From: Terasakiella magnetica
GTDB taxonomy: Bacteria; Pseudomonadota; Alphaproteobacteria; Rhodospirillales; Magnetospirillaceae
Assembly (NCBI GenBank): GCA_902729415.1
Contig: CACVCF010000035.1
Location: 1-64,000, forward strand
DNA length: 64,000 bases
Direction of reading: 5' to 3'
Within the stretch, counting starts at the first letter, position 1. Every line of letters begins with the position of its first letter. Positions 1-8,450 of the stretch are shown piece after piece. A program made the position numbers and the translations under genes. The notes beneath the pieces are model-generated. The model did no database searches. It worked only from the letters and a program-made list of their open reading frames with translations, and was not told where the DNA came from.

Positions 1-1
1 C

Positions 2-67
2 TGCGATCTCTACGAGCCCGAAGAGTGCCGGAATTTCTTCAAGGCTGCCGGTTATGAACCAGTGTGA
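2..67 (+). CDS. IS630-family transposase, C-terminal end only (cut by window start)
   Basis: The reading frame starting at base 2 is open to a TGA at 65-67 and ends in EECRNFFKAAGYEPV, which resembles the extreme C-terminus of IS630-family DDE transposases (usual pattern EECxNYFxxAGY). Only 21 residues lie in the window, so the catalytic domain cannot be inspected. The sequence CTAG at 80-83 is the kind of TA-centred target IS630 elements use, so the right end of the element is probably near base 80. The frame continues after the stop into an unrelated DUF3800 remnant, consistent with an insertion boundary. The family call rests on a short motif and would be settled by the sequence to the left. 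Confidence 0.6.
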   Translation, partial: CDLYEPEECRNFFKAAGYEPV

Positions 68-80
68 TCGCGAATTGCTC

Positions 81-871
81 TAGACCGTCTTGACACGGCA
101 CTCCGTCGTATCAAGAGTGAGTTCAATGTCAAAGGCGAGATAAAGTGGCAAAAGCTATCAGCATCAAATATTGATTGCTATAAGGCACTTGTTGATGAGC
201 TTATTAGCCACCTCAAAAATAATAATCTAAAATACAGGCAAATGTTTCTAGATCGAGCATTTGTCTGGCTATCCTCACAATCTGATCCTGTACCTAGCGA
301 ATTAGACACACAATTTAAGTTGTACTATCAATACATTAAGCATGCATTTGGCTTATCTTATTTGCCAAAACATGTTGGCGGGAGTCTTGTCCTTGTTCGT
401 CTGGATAATCACTCAAGCCAAGCCCATAAAGCTCAGCTTATAGAATTTGCTGAGGCGCTGCCCGCGGTTCTGAAGCGTAATGATATTAAAGTCCAGGTTA
501 CTTTTATCAACAGTGCGAAATCTCCCCGTCTACAAATCTGCGATGTCTTAATGGGGGCGGCTGGGTCCCATGGTAATAAGATGCATATAAAACGCCAGCC
601 TGGCCAACGTGGTATGAAACAAAAACAAGCTCTTCGAAATCAACTTTGTGTATATATCTACGAGGCCCTTAAAAATCTTGATCGTATTGAACGAGGAAGT
701 GGTGCATTCAATTGGTTCGAAACTACAGGACACAATGAGAATTTGGATAATAGGTACCACCATGCCTTGAGAATTTGGAAATTTAAGCCCAAGGACTATT
801 TAGTTGATCGTGGTTGGCAAAACGACCACTTAGACCGCTACGGAAATTACATCGCACCAGATATTGCTTAG
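81..871 (+). pseudogene. DUF3800-domain protein, 5'-truncated by the IS
   Basis: One frame is open from the IS boundary to the TAA stop at 869-871, about 263 codons, without an early start codon; the first ATG (242) falls in the middle of the domain. The upstream in-frame part (EIKWQKLS, then a region with YKALVDELISHLK) and the later QICDVLMGA are typical of DUF3800 proteins, RNase H-fold proteins of unknown role often found in mobile or defence-like regions. The usual N-terminal DESG motif is absent, so the 5' end was lost, most simply by the IS630-type insertion. Base composition is clearly AT-rich compared with the genes to its right, which suggests horizontal origin. It could still be translated from 242 as a 209-residue fragment, but a working protein is unlikely. 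Confidence 0.75.
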
Positions 872-878
872 CTTGGCG

Positions 879-1229
879 CTACTCTTTCAGCACCGCCAGC
901 AACGCCGCCACCTTGTCCTCGGGCAGGGTGCGGATGGCGGTGCCGAGACGGTTGGCCAGCTCGGTATGACCGGGCTTCAGACCCGAGGTATCCAGTGTCA
1001 CCTTGGGGTGGGAAAGCTCGGCCAGCATCTTCAGCTCTTCCGCCTCATCCCAGATACAGCCAAGATAGCCGCAGATCTGCATCACCAGACCGGGGGCGGG
1101 CCTGCCGCGATGGCCATGTTCCAGCGCTGAAAGATAGGCGGCGGAAACGTTGAGGTCGGCAGCCATCTGCTTCAAGGTGATGCCCTTGACGTCGCGCAAG
1201 GCCCGGACTTTGGCGCCAAAGGGCGTCAT
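879..1229 (-). CDS. XRE-family helix-turn-helix transcriptional regulator
   Basis: A 116-residue protein with a Cro/C1-type helix-turn-helix over roughly residues 8-60: the turn-recognition part reads TLKQMAADLNVSAAYLSALE. The C-terminal half has no domain I recognise. Its start overlaps the stop of the upstream Smr gene by four bases (ATGA at 1226-1229), so the two are translationally coupled and probably form the end of the minus-strand operon that begins at 2514. Target genes cannot be deduced. Convergent with the DUF3800 remnant, with only seven bases between the stops. Confidence 0.85.
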   Translation of the reverse strand: MTPFGAKVRALRDVKGITLKQMAADLNVSAAYLSALEHGHRGRPAPGLVMQICGYLGCIWDEAEELKMLAELSHPKVTLDTSGLKPGHTELANRLGTAIRTLPEDKVAALLAVLKE

Positions 1230-1810
1230 GTCCGGTGGCGGCGGATCAAGACATAAAGGGCGCCGTCGCCGCCATGCTGCGGCCGGGCGTAGGAAAATCC
1301 CAAAATCCGCTCACGCACCGGGCTTTGGTTCAGCCAGCGCGGCACCTGGGATTTCAGCACTCCAAAGCCTCGGTTGCCCTTGCCGGTCACCACCAGGACA
1401 CAGCGTTTGCCGCTGGCATAGGCCCGTTCGACAAAGGCGATCAGCTCGCCATGGGCCAGATCCTGGAAGTGGCCGTGAAGGTCGAGGGTCGCTTCGATCA
1501 CCATTTCGCCGCGCTTCATGCGCTCGGCGGAGTTGCGATCCAGTCCGGGGGTGTTGCCATGGCTGAGGCTTCCCGGCTGATTCTGCCGCATGGGCACCGG
1601 GGGGAGCGCCGAGGGCCGCACCGGCGGCCGACCGGGAGGCAAGGGTGGCGAGGGCGCCTTCTCGGGCGGGATATGGTCGGGTTCGTCGGGAACGGTCTTG
1701 CCGGGCAGCGGCTTGGCGTCCTTGACCACGCCGCGCCAGACATGAACCTCGTCGGGGGTGACCGACCGGCGGCGCGGCTGGCGCGGCTCGATCATACGCC
1801 GGTTGGTCAT
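1226..1810 (-). CDS. Smr-domain protein (MutS2-type C-terminal domain, stand-alone)
   Basis: A 194-residue protein. The first 100 residues are proline- and arginine-rich and probably disordered. Residues about 108-190 form an Smr domain, recognised by LDLHG, VVTGKG and GGDGALYVLIRR. Stand-alone Smr proteins of proteobacteria (YdaL/SmrA type) are linked to nucleic-acid cleavage, DNA or mRNA, but the substrate here is unknown. It overlaps the regulator downstream (1226-1229) and the membrane protein upstream (1807-1810), so the three genes are a tight operon. Confidence 0.88.
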   Translation of the reverse strand: MTNRRMIEPRQPRRRSVTPDEVHVWRGVVKDAKPLPGKTVPDEPDHIPPEKAPSPPLPPGRPPVRPSALPPVPMRQNQPGSLSHGNTPGLDRNSAERMKRGEMVIEATLDLHGHFQDLAHGELIAFVERAYASGKRCVLVVTGKGNRGFGVLKSQVPRWLNQSPVRERILGFSYARPQHGGDGALYVLIRRHRT

Positions 1811-2514
1811 TGATGACCGGAAGGAGAGTCGTCCGGCACCACCTCGTCATGGGGCGGTCTGTCGGTGACCGAATCCCACTTCTCCCCCGGCTGCGGATGG
1901 GCGACGGGGGCCGCTTCGGGTTCGGATTCGATCTCGATGATATCGGGCTGGAATGAATCCGCCAGCGGCGTCGGGGGCGGAGTCATGACCTCGGACACCG
2001 GATGGGCGGTGGGGACCGGCGCATGGACCAGACGGTCGGATCGCGGCGATTCGCCTTCACCCAGATTGCGGCGGATGAATTTCCGCCAGTCGCCCTTGGG
2101 GGCCAGACAGGGCGGCTCGTTGCCGTCCTTCATCACCATGGCGACGCCGCCCATCTGCCACAACGTCTGGAAGTTAAGAGTGTTGTCGGCCATATAGGCC
2201 AGCGCCCGGGTCTTCAGCCGCCAGCCGACATAGTACTTGTTGCCGAACAGATGCGCCAAGGTGCACAGCGTCATCACCACGATCCCCACCAGCACGTTGG
2301 TGGCGAGAAGGATGATGAGGGCCAGGGTCATCAGTGCGGTCAGCGGCAGCAGGTGATCCCAGTGCTGATGCACCGGCGAACCCGGAAAATCCAGCACGCG
2401 TGGATCGGTGAAGACCTGCACCCGCCCGGACAGGATGGCGGCCTTAAGCTGATCATGCAGCTGCTCGTCCTCCTTGCCCTTGCGTTCGCGCCAATCGGCC
2501 ATCAACCGGCTCAT
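1807..2514 (-). CDS. Hypothetical membrane protein
   Basis: A 235-residue protein I do not recognise as a named family. Residues about 56-92 contain two closely spaced hydrophobic stretches (LTALMTLALIILLATNVLVG and IVVMTLCTLAHLFG), indicating a hairpin of two membrane helices. The C-terminal 90 residues are acidic and proline-rich, likely disordered. It is the first gene of the overlapping trio with Smr and XRE genes. The gap to mltA carries two copies of a 36-bp repeat. Function unknown. Confidence 0.7.
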   Translation of the reverse strand: MSRLMADWRERKGKEDEQLHDQLKAAILSGRVQVFTDPRVLDFPGSPVHQHWDHLLPLTALMTLALIILLATNVLVGIVVMTLCTLAHLFGNKYYVGWRLKTRALAYMADNTLNFQTLWQMGGVAMVMKDGNEPPCLAPKGDWRKFIRRNLGEGESPRSDRLVHAPVPTAHPVSEVMTPPPTPLADSFQPDIIEIESEPEAAPVAHPQPGEKWDSVTDRPPHDEVVPDDSPSGHQ

Positions 2515-2596
2515 GCATCCCGTCTTTCTGTTCGAGGTTCGAACCGCAGGATGGACAAGGAGAGGGGCAAAGGCAATATCTTGCTTGTTTTATTGG

Positions 2597-2632
2597 CCTC
2601 AGGCGCCGGGCGGGCCACATCCGTGGCCCTTG
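2597..2632. repeat. 36-bp palindromic repeat, copy 1
   Basis: Bases 2597-2632 are identical to 2705-2740. Inside is a perfect hairpin, GGGCCAC-ATCC-GTGGCCC (seven-base stem), preceded by a GGCGCCGGGCGGG block. The two copies lie in the intergenic gap between mltA and the downstream membrane protein gene. A partial copy (16 bases, 25508-25523) sits next to the stop of the cyclase gene, so this looks like a dispersed REP-like element of gene ends. Confidence 0.75.
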
Positions 2633-2704
2633 GCTCCCGCGGCACTCGCCGCGCCGGCCCTTGGCCGCAACTCCGAGCCCAAAGGCTCGTCGAGAGTATT
2701 TAAC

Positions 2705-2740
2705 CCTCAGGCGCCGGGCGGGCCACATCCGTGGCCCTTG
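2705..2740. repeat. 36-bp palindromic repeat, copy 2, next to the mltA stop
   Basis: Identical to the copy at 2597-2632. On the minus strand it lies two bases after the mltA stop codon, so its hairpin would form in the 3' end of the mltA transcript. There is no run of T after it, so it is not a standard intrinsic terminator; it may protect RNA ends or be a REP-type element. A second hairpin, CGAGCC-CAAA-GGCTCG (about 2674-2689), lies between the copies. Confidence 0.75.
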
Positions 2741-2742
2741 AG

Positions 2743-3933
2743 TTAATTCGCCGCCAGACGGGGCGAGCGGGCGCGGGGCAGGAACACGACCAGCCGCCCC
2801 GAACTCTTCATCCGTCCAGCCCGGTCAAAAGCGGCCTCGCCGCTACCCCAGAAGATATCGCCACGCACCGGCCCCTTGATGGCGGCGCCGGTATCTTGAG
2901 CCACCATCAGCCGCCGCAGCGGCTTACCACCGGGCTCGACCGTCTCCAACCACACGGGGGCCCCCAGCGGCACAAAGCGCGGGTCCACCGCCAGCGAGCG
3001 TTCGGGGGTCAGCGCCACGCCCTCGGTCCCCAGCGGCCCATCCCCAGCATTGACGCCGTAAAAAATATAGCGGGGATTCTTGGCCATCAGAATGCGGCCT
3101 TCCTCGGGATGGGCTTTGAGCCAAGTGCGGATAGCGGGCATGGAGGTATCGCCGTCCAGCTTACCCGCGTCTTTCAGCACCTTGCCGATTCCGACGAATT
3201 TGTGACCGTTATTGCCCGCCACCCCCAGGCGTATCAATGTGCCGTCATCCAGCCGAACCCGGCCCGAACCTTGAATTTGCATGATGGCAAAATCAACGGC
3301 GTCATCGGTCCACAGCACCACCGGCGCCTTGCCGTCGATGGCGCCCGCGTCGATCTCGGCCCGCGTGGGATAGGGCAGCAGGCGGTTGCCATCCAACCGT
3401 CCGGTGATCTGTTCGCCCGCCCAGTCCGGGCGGAACTTGCCGAGATCGGCCGATACCAGATCGACCGGCTTGCCATGGATGGGAACGGTAAAGCGGCTGT
3501 GGCGGCTGCGCGAGCCTTTTATTTCGGGTTCGAAATATCCGGTGAACAGGCCCTCGGCCTTGCCGCCATTGGTGACCTGCCAGGGCGTAAACCAGGATTC
3601 GAATGCAGCCCGCATGGCCCCGTGGTCGCCGCTGGCGACGCGCTGGATTGCGGCGCAAGGCCCGTACCAATCGGACGCGGTGCCGCCGACACCGTCAAAG
3701 CCCACGGATTTGTCGGTGGGCAGCTTGATCAGACGGTCACAGGATTTCAGCAAGGCGGGCAAGGCGGCGGCGGCCTTATCCTCGTCCCATCCCGCCAGTT
3801 GGGAAAAGGCCAGCGGCGCCAGAACCAGACGGTCGGCACCAGATTGCGGTACCACCGAAAGCGGCTCGGACGGAGTGCAGGCGGCAAGGGCCAGGGCCAG
3901 ACCGGCAAGACCAGGATAAAAACGCCGAGCCAC
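2743..3933 (-). CDS. mltA: Membrane-bound lytic murein transglycosylase A
   Basis: A 396-residue lipoprotein that cleaves the glycan strands of peptidoglycan, forming 1,6-anhydro-muropeptides. The N-terminus has a lipobox ending LALAAC with the acylated Cys at residue 19. The MltA domain fills the middle (LFTGYFEPEI, QGSGRVRLDDG), and the C-terminal 3D domain shows the acidic core VAQDTGAAIKGPVRGDIFWG. Length fits the family. It follows the Tim44-like gene by one codon or less (3933/3934), so the two are co-transcribed. The released anhydro-muropeptides could be recycled by the AmpG-like transporter at 28141. Confidence 0.95.
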   Translation of the reverse strand: MARRFYPGLAGLALALAACTPSEPLSVVPQSGADRLVLAPLAFSQLAGWDEDKAAAALPALLKSCDRLIKLPTDKSVGFDGVGGTASDWYGPCAAIQRVASGDHGAMRAAFESWFTPWQVTNGGKAEGLFTGYFEPEIKGSRSRHSRFTVPIHGKPVDLVSADLGKFRPDWAGEQITGRLDGNRLLPYPTRAEIDAGAIDGKAPVVLWTDDAVDFAIMQIQGSGRVRLDDGTLIRLGVAGNNGHKFVGIGKVLKDAGKLDGDTSMPAIRTWLKAHPEEGRILMAKNPRYIFYGVNAGDGPLGTEGVALTPERSLAVDPRFVPLGAPVWLETVEPGGKPLRRLMVAQDTGAAIKGPVRGDIFWGSGEAAFDRAGRMKSSGRLVVFLPRARSPRLAAN

Positions 3934-4596
3934 TCAGACCTCGGGAGAATGGGTGGCAGCCAAGGCCCAATTGGGGTCGGAAGAGCGGGTGTCGCGGCGA
4001 AAGGTCCATTCGTCGATCACATCAACCACCCGGTCGGCACTGCCTTCGATGATCTGGCCGTCCTTGCCGCGCAACAGGTTGATCTGCTCGCTGACGAACC
4101 GCACCGTCAGGCTGGCGAAGCTGCCTTCCATGCGCACATCGGCCAGATCGACCTTGCGAAAGCCCACCAGTTCGGTCTTCAGGATTTCACCATTGCTCAG
4201 CCGGGTGTCGATGGCGGCGGCGAAGTGACCGAATACGTCCGGCGCCAGCAACGGCTTCAACGTCGCCTTATCGCCACTGGCGAAGGCCTGGACGATCATC
4301 TCGAATGCGGCGCGGGCACCACCCAGGAAAACGTCGAGGTCGAATGTGGCATCGGCGGCACGCACCGCGTCCAATCCGGTGGCGGCGGCGCTTCCGGCGG
4401 CGGGCTCGAACACCGAACGACGGCGCGAATCCAGGTCGATGACCTTGGCACTCTTGGCCTCATCGGCGGGCGCCCAGCGCTCTGGCGGGCGTTCGGTCCC
4501 GGTGCGCTTGCCCAAGACGCTGCGCAGCCGCAGCACCAGAAAAACAGCGACCATGGCGAAAAAAACGATATCGAGAAAATGGAATCCGTCGTTCAT
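3934..4596 (-). CDS. Tim44/TimA-like domain protein, membrane anchored
   Basis: A 220-residue protein with one N-terminal membrane helix (FLDIVFFAMVAVFLVLRLRSV, residues about 6-25), a linker rich in charged residues, and a C-terminal Tim44-like domain (about 80-215; ends with DEWTFRRDTRSSDPNWALAA). Alphaproteobacterial relatives of mitochondrial Tim44 are membrane anchored and of uncertain role. A longer reading is possible up to 4806 but would overlap the divergent fxsA gene; the ATG at 4596, preceded by GGACAGAG, gives the natural membrane-anchor start. Directly upstream of mltA. Confidence 0.85.
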   Translation of the reverse strand: MNDGFHFLDIVFFAMVAVFLVLRLRSVLGKRTGTERPPERWAPADEAKSAKVIDLDSRRRSVFEPAAGSAAATGLDAVRAADATFDLDVFLGGARAAFEMIVQAFASGDKATLKPLLAPDVFGHFAAAIDTRLSNGEILKTELVGFRKVDLADVRMEGSFASLTVRFVSEQINLLRGKDGQIIEGSADRVVDVIDEWTFRRDTRSSDPNWALAATHSPEV

Positions 4597-4696
4597 CAGC
4601 TCTGTCCGAGATAAGCTGGCGGTAACCGCGCCACCGCGGCCGTTGATTAAGCCCGCTCTGGTCAAGAGATAAGCCGGGATAAGGGAAAGAGCAAGT

Positions 4697-5143
4697 ATGG
4701 GTTGGTTGATTGTCCTGGGCATCATCGCCGTTCCGGTGATCGAGATCACCGTCTGGTTCAAGATCGCTGATATCCTGGGGTTCTGGTGGACGGTCCTGGC
4801 CTCCATGATCTCGTTTTTTGGCGGTATCTCGCTGCTGCGCCACCAGGGCTTGGCTGCCCTGATGAATGCCCGCTCGCGCCTGGATTTGGGCGAAGTGCCG
4901 GTTCAGGCCGCCTTTGACGGATTATGTCTGGCCGCCGCTGGATTTCTGCTGGTACTGCCGGGCTTCGTCAGCGACGTCTTCGCCCTGGCCCTGCTGCTGG
5001 CGCCGGTACGCCAAACCCTGCGCGGTTGGATAAGCGGCCACATCACCGTACTGACCCCCACCCAATCCGGCCCCACCATCATCGAGGGCGATTACAAGGT
5101 GGTCGAGAACGAAGATCCGCCGCCACCGCCGCGCCTGGGCTGA
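4697..5143 (+). CDS. fxsA: FxsA-family cytoplasmic membrane protein
   Basis: A 148-residue membrane protein with about four hydrophobic segments; N-terminus MGWLIVLGIIAVPVIEITVW and the motif ISLLRHQGLAAL match FxsA. In E. coli overproduction of FxsA relieves exclusion of phage T7 by plasmid F; its normal job is not known. Divergent from the Tim44-like gene with a 100-base gap, and 74 bases ahead of secB. Confidence 0.9.
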   Translation: MGWLIVLGIIAVPVIEITVWFKIADILGFWWTVLASMISFFGGISLLRHQGLAALMNARSRLDLGEVPVQAAFDGLCLAAAGFLLVLPGFVSDVFALALLLAPVRQTLRGWISGHITVLTPTQSGPTIIEGDYKVVENEDPPPPPRLG

Positions 5144-5217
5144 GAGTTGTGTCATCAGGCGATCCGTGATACCCGATGATCGCCCACCGAAGCGGGCCAT
5201 TACCATAGGAGGAGCAC

Positions 5218-5706
5218 GTGAACGACACCCCGGAGACGTCCCAGGCCGAAATGCCGCCGCTCAGGGTCAACGGCCAGTACATCAAGGATCTGTCGCTGGA
5301 AATCCCCAGTGCGCCGCAGATCTTCCTGGATATGCAGGGTCAGACCCCGGAAATTCCGATTCACGTGGACGTGGACGCCACCGCCGTTGGCCCCAACATG
5401 TTCGAAGTGGTGCTGCATCTGCGCGCCGAAGCCAAGCTGCCGACCAAGTCGCTGTTCATCCTGGAACTGGACTATGCGGGTCTGTTCACCGTCAACGTGC
5501 CGGAAGAGCAGGTTCATCCGGTGCTGCTGATCGAATGCCCGCGCCTTTTGTTCCCCTTCGCGCGCCAGATCGTCGCCGACCTTACCCGCGAAGGCGGCTT
5601 CCCGCCGCTGATGCTGCAGCCGCTGGATTTCGTGTCGCTTTATCGTCAGCGCATGGAAGAAATGGCTGCCGAGCAGGAATCCGCCGAGGGTCAGCCCAAG
5701 CATTGA
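5218..5706 (+). CDS. secB: Protein-export chaperone SecB
   Basis: A 162-residue SecB with the conserved core HVDVDATA, LDYAGLFTV, LIECPRLLFPFARQIVADLTREGGFPPL split over the usual spacing. It keeps preproteins unfolded and delivers them to SecA. The start is GTG at 5218, chosen because AGGAGG-type sequence (ATAGGAGGAG) lies 5-8 bases upstream. Standard length and location next to dnaQ, as in other alphaproteobacteria. Confidence 0.96.
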   Translation: MNDTPETSQAEMPPLRVNGQYIKDLSLEIPSAPQIFLDMQGQTPEIPIHVDVDATAVGPNMFEVVLHLRAEAKLPTKSLFILELDYAGLFTVNVPEEQVHPVLLIECPRLLFPFARQIVADLTREGGFPPLMLQPLDFVSLYRQRMEEMAAEQESAEGQPKH

Positions 5707-5715
5707 TCCCTTGCC

Positions 5716-5744
5716 CGCCGGGGTGAAGCTCCTTCACTCCGGCG
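5716..5744. terminator. Probable shared terminator between convergent secB and dnaQ
   Basis: An inverted repeat, CGCCGGGGTGAAG paired with CTTCACTCCGGCG around a three-base loop (one G-T type mismatch), spans the ends of secB and dnaQ. On the plus strand it is followed by GCTTGTCTT, a weak T-rich tail. It overlaps the dnaQ stop codon. Confidence 0.5.
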
Positions 5745-6435
5745 GCTTGTCTTCCGGCGGCTGCCGCAGCCAGATGGGGTTTTTCAGCTTCCCGACAAAG
5801 GCGGCATGGGCCGCCAGTTCATCGGCACTGGGGGCGTGGGGCCGGGGCGGGCGGGCGATACGCTCGATCTTGGTTCCGGTACTCTGGGTGGCGGCCTTGC
5901 CCGCCGCCAGTTCAAGGCCGGGCTGCCGCCCGCCGATCAGCTGAAGATACACTTCCGCCAGCAATTCAGAATCGAGCAACGCGCCGTGTTTGGTACGGTG
6001 GGTATTGTCGATCTCGAAACGTCGGCACAGCGCGTCCAGATTGGCCTGGGCACCGGGAAAACGCTTGCGCGCCATGGCCACGGTGTCGAGCGACCGGCTC
6101 ATGGGCAGGGTGGGAAAGCCGATTCGCGCCAATTCAGCATTGATAAACCGCATGTCGAATTCGGCATTGTGGATCACCAGCAGCGAATCGCCGATAAAAT
6201 CGAGGAAGTCCGTGACCACCTCGGCGAACAGCGGCTTATCCGATAGAAACTCCGCCGACAATCCATGAACCTTGAAGGCCTCCTCCGGCATATCGCGCTC
6301 GGGATTGACATAGCGGTGAAAGACCTCGCCGGTGGGCAGGTGGTTATGCAGCTCGACACAGCCGATTTCCACCAGCCGGTGGCCCGACAGCGGATCAAAA
6401 CCGGTGGTTTCCGTATCCAGCACGATCTCACGCAT
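5734..6435 (-). CDS. dnaQ: DNA polymerase III epsilon subunit (3'-5' proofreading exonuclease)
   Basis: A 233-residue DEDDh exonuclease that proofreads DNA synthesis in the replicase core. Visible residues: VLDTETTGFDP (first Asp and Glu), HNAEFDMRF (second Asp), and HRTKHGALLDSELLAEVY (catalytic His and last Asp). The C-terminal part carries the polymerase-binding region. Its start overlaps coaE by eight bases, so it is the last gene of the ppsR-maf-aroE-coaE-dnaQ series leading away from the origin. Confidence 0.95.
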   Translation of the reverse strand: MREIVLDTETTGFDPLSGHRLVEIGCVELHNHLPTGEVFHRYVNPERDMPEEAFKVHGLSAEFLSDKPLFAEVVTDFLDFIGDSLLVIHNAEFDMRFINAELARIGFPTLPMSRSLDTVAMARKRFPGAQANLDALCRRFEIDNTHRTKHGALLDSELLAEVYLQLIGGRQPGLELAAGKAATQSTGTKIERIARPPRPHAPSADELAAHAAFVGKLKNPIWLRQPPEDKPPE

Positions 6436-7030
6436 TAATCCGGTCTTTCATCATGGCTTTGACGATGGCTTTGAGGCGGCGCAGGGCTGGAACCTTGCCC
6501 AATCCAGTGGGAATGACGTAATCGGCGCGGCGGCGCTTTTCCCCGTCGGGCGTCTGCTTGGCCAAGATGGCCGCCAGGCGTTCCGGCGTCATGCCGGGCC
6601 GGGCCAGTACCCGTTGGGCTTGAAGGAAGGCGGGGCAACTGACTACCGCCACCCGGTCGCAGCGAATTTCACCATGGGTTTCGAACAACAGCGGAATGTC
6701 GAGCACCACCAAAGGGGTCCGGCGACGCTGCTGGGCCTTGATGAAATCATGCTCGGCTTGACGGACCAGGGGATGGATGATGGCCTCCAGCCGCCGTAAT
6801 GCCGCTAAATCGCCGAACACCCGCCGCCCCAGCTCGACCCGGTCGACCGCCTTGTTCTTGACCACACCGGGAAAGGCGGCTTCCACCACCGCCACCGCCT
6901 TGCCATTCCTGGCGAGAAGCCGGTGAACGGTGGCATCGGCGTCATGAACCGGCACCCCCAGGCGGCGCAACATGGTGGCCGCCGTGGTTTTGCCCATGCC
7001 GATGGAGCCGGTGAGACCCAAAATCCTCAT
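6428..7030 (-). CDS. coaE: Dephospho-CoA kinase
   Basis: A 200-residue P-loop kinase that phosphorylates dephospho-CoA in the last step of CoA synthesis. The N-terminal Walker A is [13 protein letters not shown], followed by [12 protein letters not shown]. Start overlaps aroE by four bases (7027-7030). Length is normal. Confidence 0.95.
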   Translation of the reverse strand: MRILGLTGSIGMGKTTAATMLRRLGVPVHDADATVHRLLARNGKAVAVVEAAFPGVVKNKAVDRVELGRRVFGDLAALRRLEAIIHPLVRQAEHDFIKAQQRRRTPLVVLDIPLLFETHGEIRCDRVAVVSCPAFLQAQRVLARPGMTPERLAAILAKQTPDGEKRRRADYVIPTGLGKVPALRRLKAIVKAMMKDRINA

Positions 7031-7863
7031 GCCAGCACAAAGTTCCGTAATTCAGGCGTAACTTCAGGCCGGACGCCGAACCAGGCTTCAAAGCCGGGCG
7101 CCGCCTGCCATAACAGCATGCCCAATCCATCCACTACCCGATTCCCCCGCGCCCGCGCCCGCGCCAGAAGATCGGTTTCCAACGGAACATAGACGATATC
7201 GTTAACTACGGCAGTGGTTGGAAGGCTGGAAAGGTCCAGATCCAAAGACTTTTCCCCCACCATACCCAGGGTCGTGGTGTTGACCAGCAAAGCGGCATCG
7301 ACCAAGGCGGTATCGCGTTCGGCCCAGGCGATCACCCGTGTCGGACCTTCGAGATCGCGGGCCAAAGCCTCGGCACGGGCTGCGGTCCGGTTGATCAGGC
7401 GGATATCGGGAACCTCGGCATCAATTAGCGCCGCCACCACCGCCCGCGCCGCGCCGCCCGCGCCCACCACCACCGCCGGGCCGGCGCCGGGTGCCCAGTC
7501 CGGCGCGCCTTGGCGCAGGTTCTGGTAGAAGCCGAAAGCATCGGTGTTGCGGCCCAGCAGCGAACCATCATCACGCACCACCAGGGTATTGACCGCACCG
7601 ATACGATGGGCCAGGGGCTCCAGCTCATCCACCAGAACCAGGGCCGCCTCCTTATGGGGCACCGTGACGTTGCCGCCGCGAAAGCCCATGCGCGGCAAGG
7701 CGCGGATCACCTCGGCGAAATTATCGGGTGCCACCGCCAGAGGGACATAGGCGCCATCGATGCCGAGACGGTTCAGCCAATAGCCATGTAGCCGGGGCGA
7801 CCGGGAGTGAGACACCGGCCAGCCCAAAACACCCGCCAGACGGGCCTTGGCGGTGATGATCAT
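7027..7863 (-). CDS. aroE: Shikimate dehydrogenase (NADP+)
   Basis: A 278-residue enzyme reducing 3-dehydroshikimate to shikimate. The substrate loop [13 protein letters not shown], the catalytic Lys motif [10 protein letters not shown] and the nucleotide-binding [13 protein letters not shown] are all present. It overlaps maf (7860-7863) and coaE (7027-7030) by four bases on each side. Confidence 0.95.
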   Translation of the reverse strand: MIITAKARLAGVLGWPVSHSRSPRLHGYWLNRLGIDGAYVPLAVAPDNFAEVIRALPRMGFRGGNVTVPHKEAALVLVDELEPLAHRIGAVNTLVVRDDGSLLGRNTDAFGFYQNLRQGAPDWAPGAGPAVVVGAGGAARAVVAALIDAEVPDIRLINRTAARAEALARDLEGPTRVIAWAERDTALVDAALLVNTTTLGMVGEKSLDLDLSSLPTTAVVNDIVYVPLETDLLARARARGNRVVDGLGMLLWQAAPGFEAWFGVRPEVTPELRNFVLA

Positions 7864-8450
7864 GGCCGCAGCTCTCCATTTTCGCGCAAGAAATCCAGTA
7901 AGGGCAGTAAGGGCAGCCCCAGGACAGTGAAAAAGTCGCCCTCCACCTGAAGGAAAAGCTGCGCTCCCAGACCTTCCAGGTGATAGGCCCCCACCGCCGA
8001 CAGCACGCTGTCGCCCAAAGCAGTGAGATAGTCATCGAGAAACACGTCGCTGAAATTGCGCATGGTCATCAAGGCGGGCTCGGTGTGGTACCAAAGCCTT
8101 TGTCCATCGCGCACCGCCACCACGGCGCTGGTCAGGCGATGGGTGCGATGGCGCAAGGTGAGAAGATGCGTCCGCGCCTCTTCCAGGCTGCGGGGCTTGT
8201 CGAACCATGTCCCGCTGTAATCGAGAATCTGATCGGCGCCGATGACCAGTTGGCCGGGATGGCGTGCCGACACCCGGACGGCCTTCAATTCGGCCAGGGT
8301 CTCGGCCGCGCGGGCAGGATTGGCGGTTTCCTGGCGCAAGCCTTGTTTGACCGCATCCTCGTCCACCGCTGCCACATCCACCGTCAGCGCCACGCCCGCT
8401 TGTTCCATCATCCGGCGGCGAGCGGTACTGGCCGAGGCGAGGATGATCAT
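7860..8450 (-). CDS. maf: Maf-like nucleotide pyrophosphatase
   Basis: A 196-residue Maf/YceF-type house-cleaning nucleotide pyrophosphatase, acting on modified or canonical nucleoside triphosphates. N-terminal signature [15 protein letters not shown] and central GADQIL are visible. I chose the ATG at 8450 because it overlaps the ppsR stop (8447-8450) and starts the conserved region; a longer reading to 8777 runs inside ppsR and is not credible. The substrate cannot be predicted here. Confidence 0.93.
   Translation of the reverse strand: MIILASASTARRRMMEQAGVALTVDVAAVDEDAVKQGLRQETANPARAAETLAELKAVRVSARHPGQLVIGADQILDYSGTWFDKPRSLEEARTHLLTLRHRTHRLTSAVVAVRDGQRLWYHTEPALMTMRNFSDVFLDDYLTALGDSVLSAVGAYHLEGLGAQLFLQVEGDFFTVLGLPLLPLLDFLRENGELRP

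Noticed and set aside
2731..4614. A 627-codon plus-strand open frame across mltA and the Tim44-like gene
   Set aside because: It is the antisense shadow of two well-supported genes; the product is low-complexity (Gly, Gln, His, Arg) with no family features.
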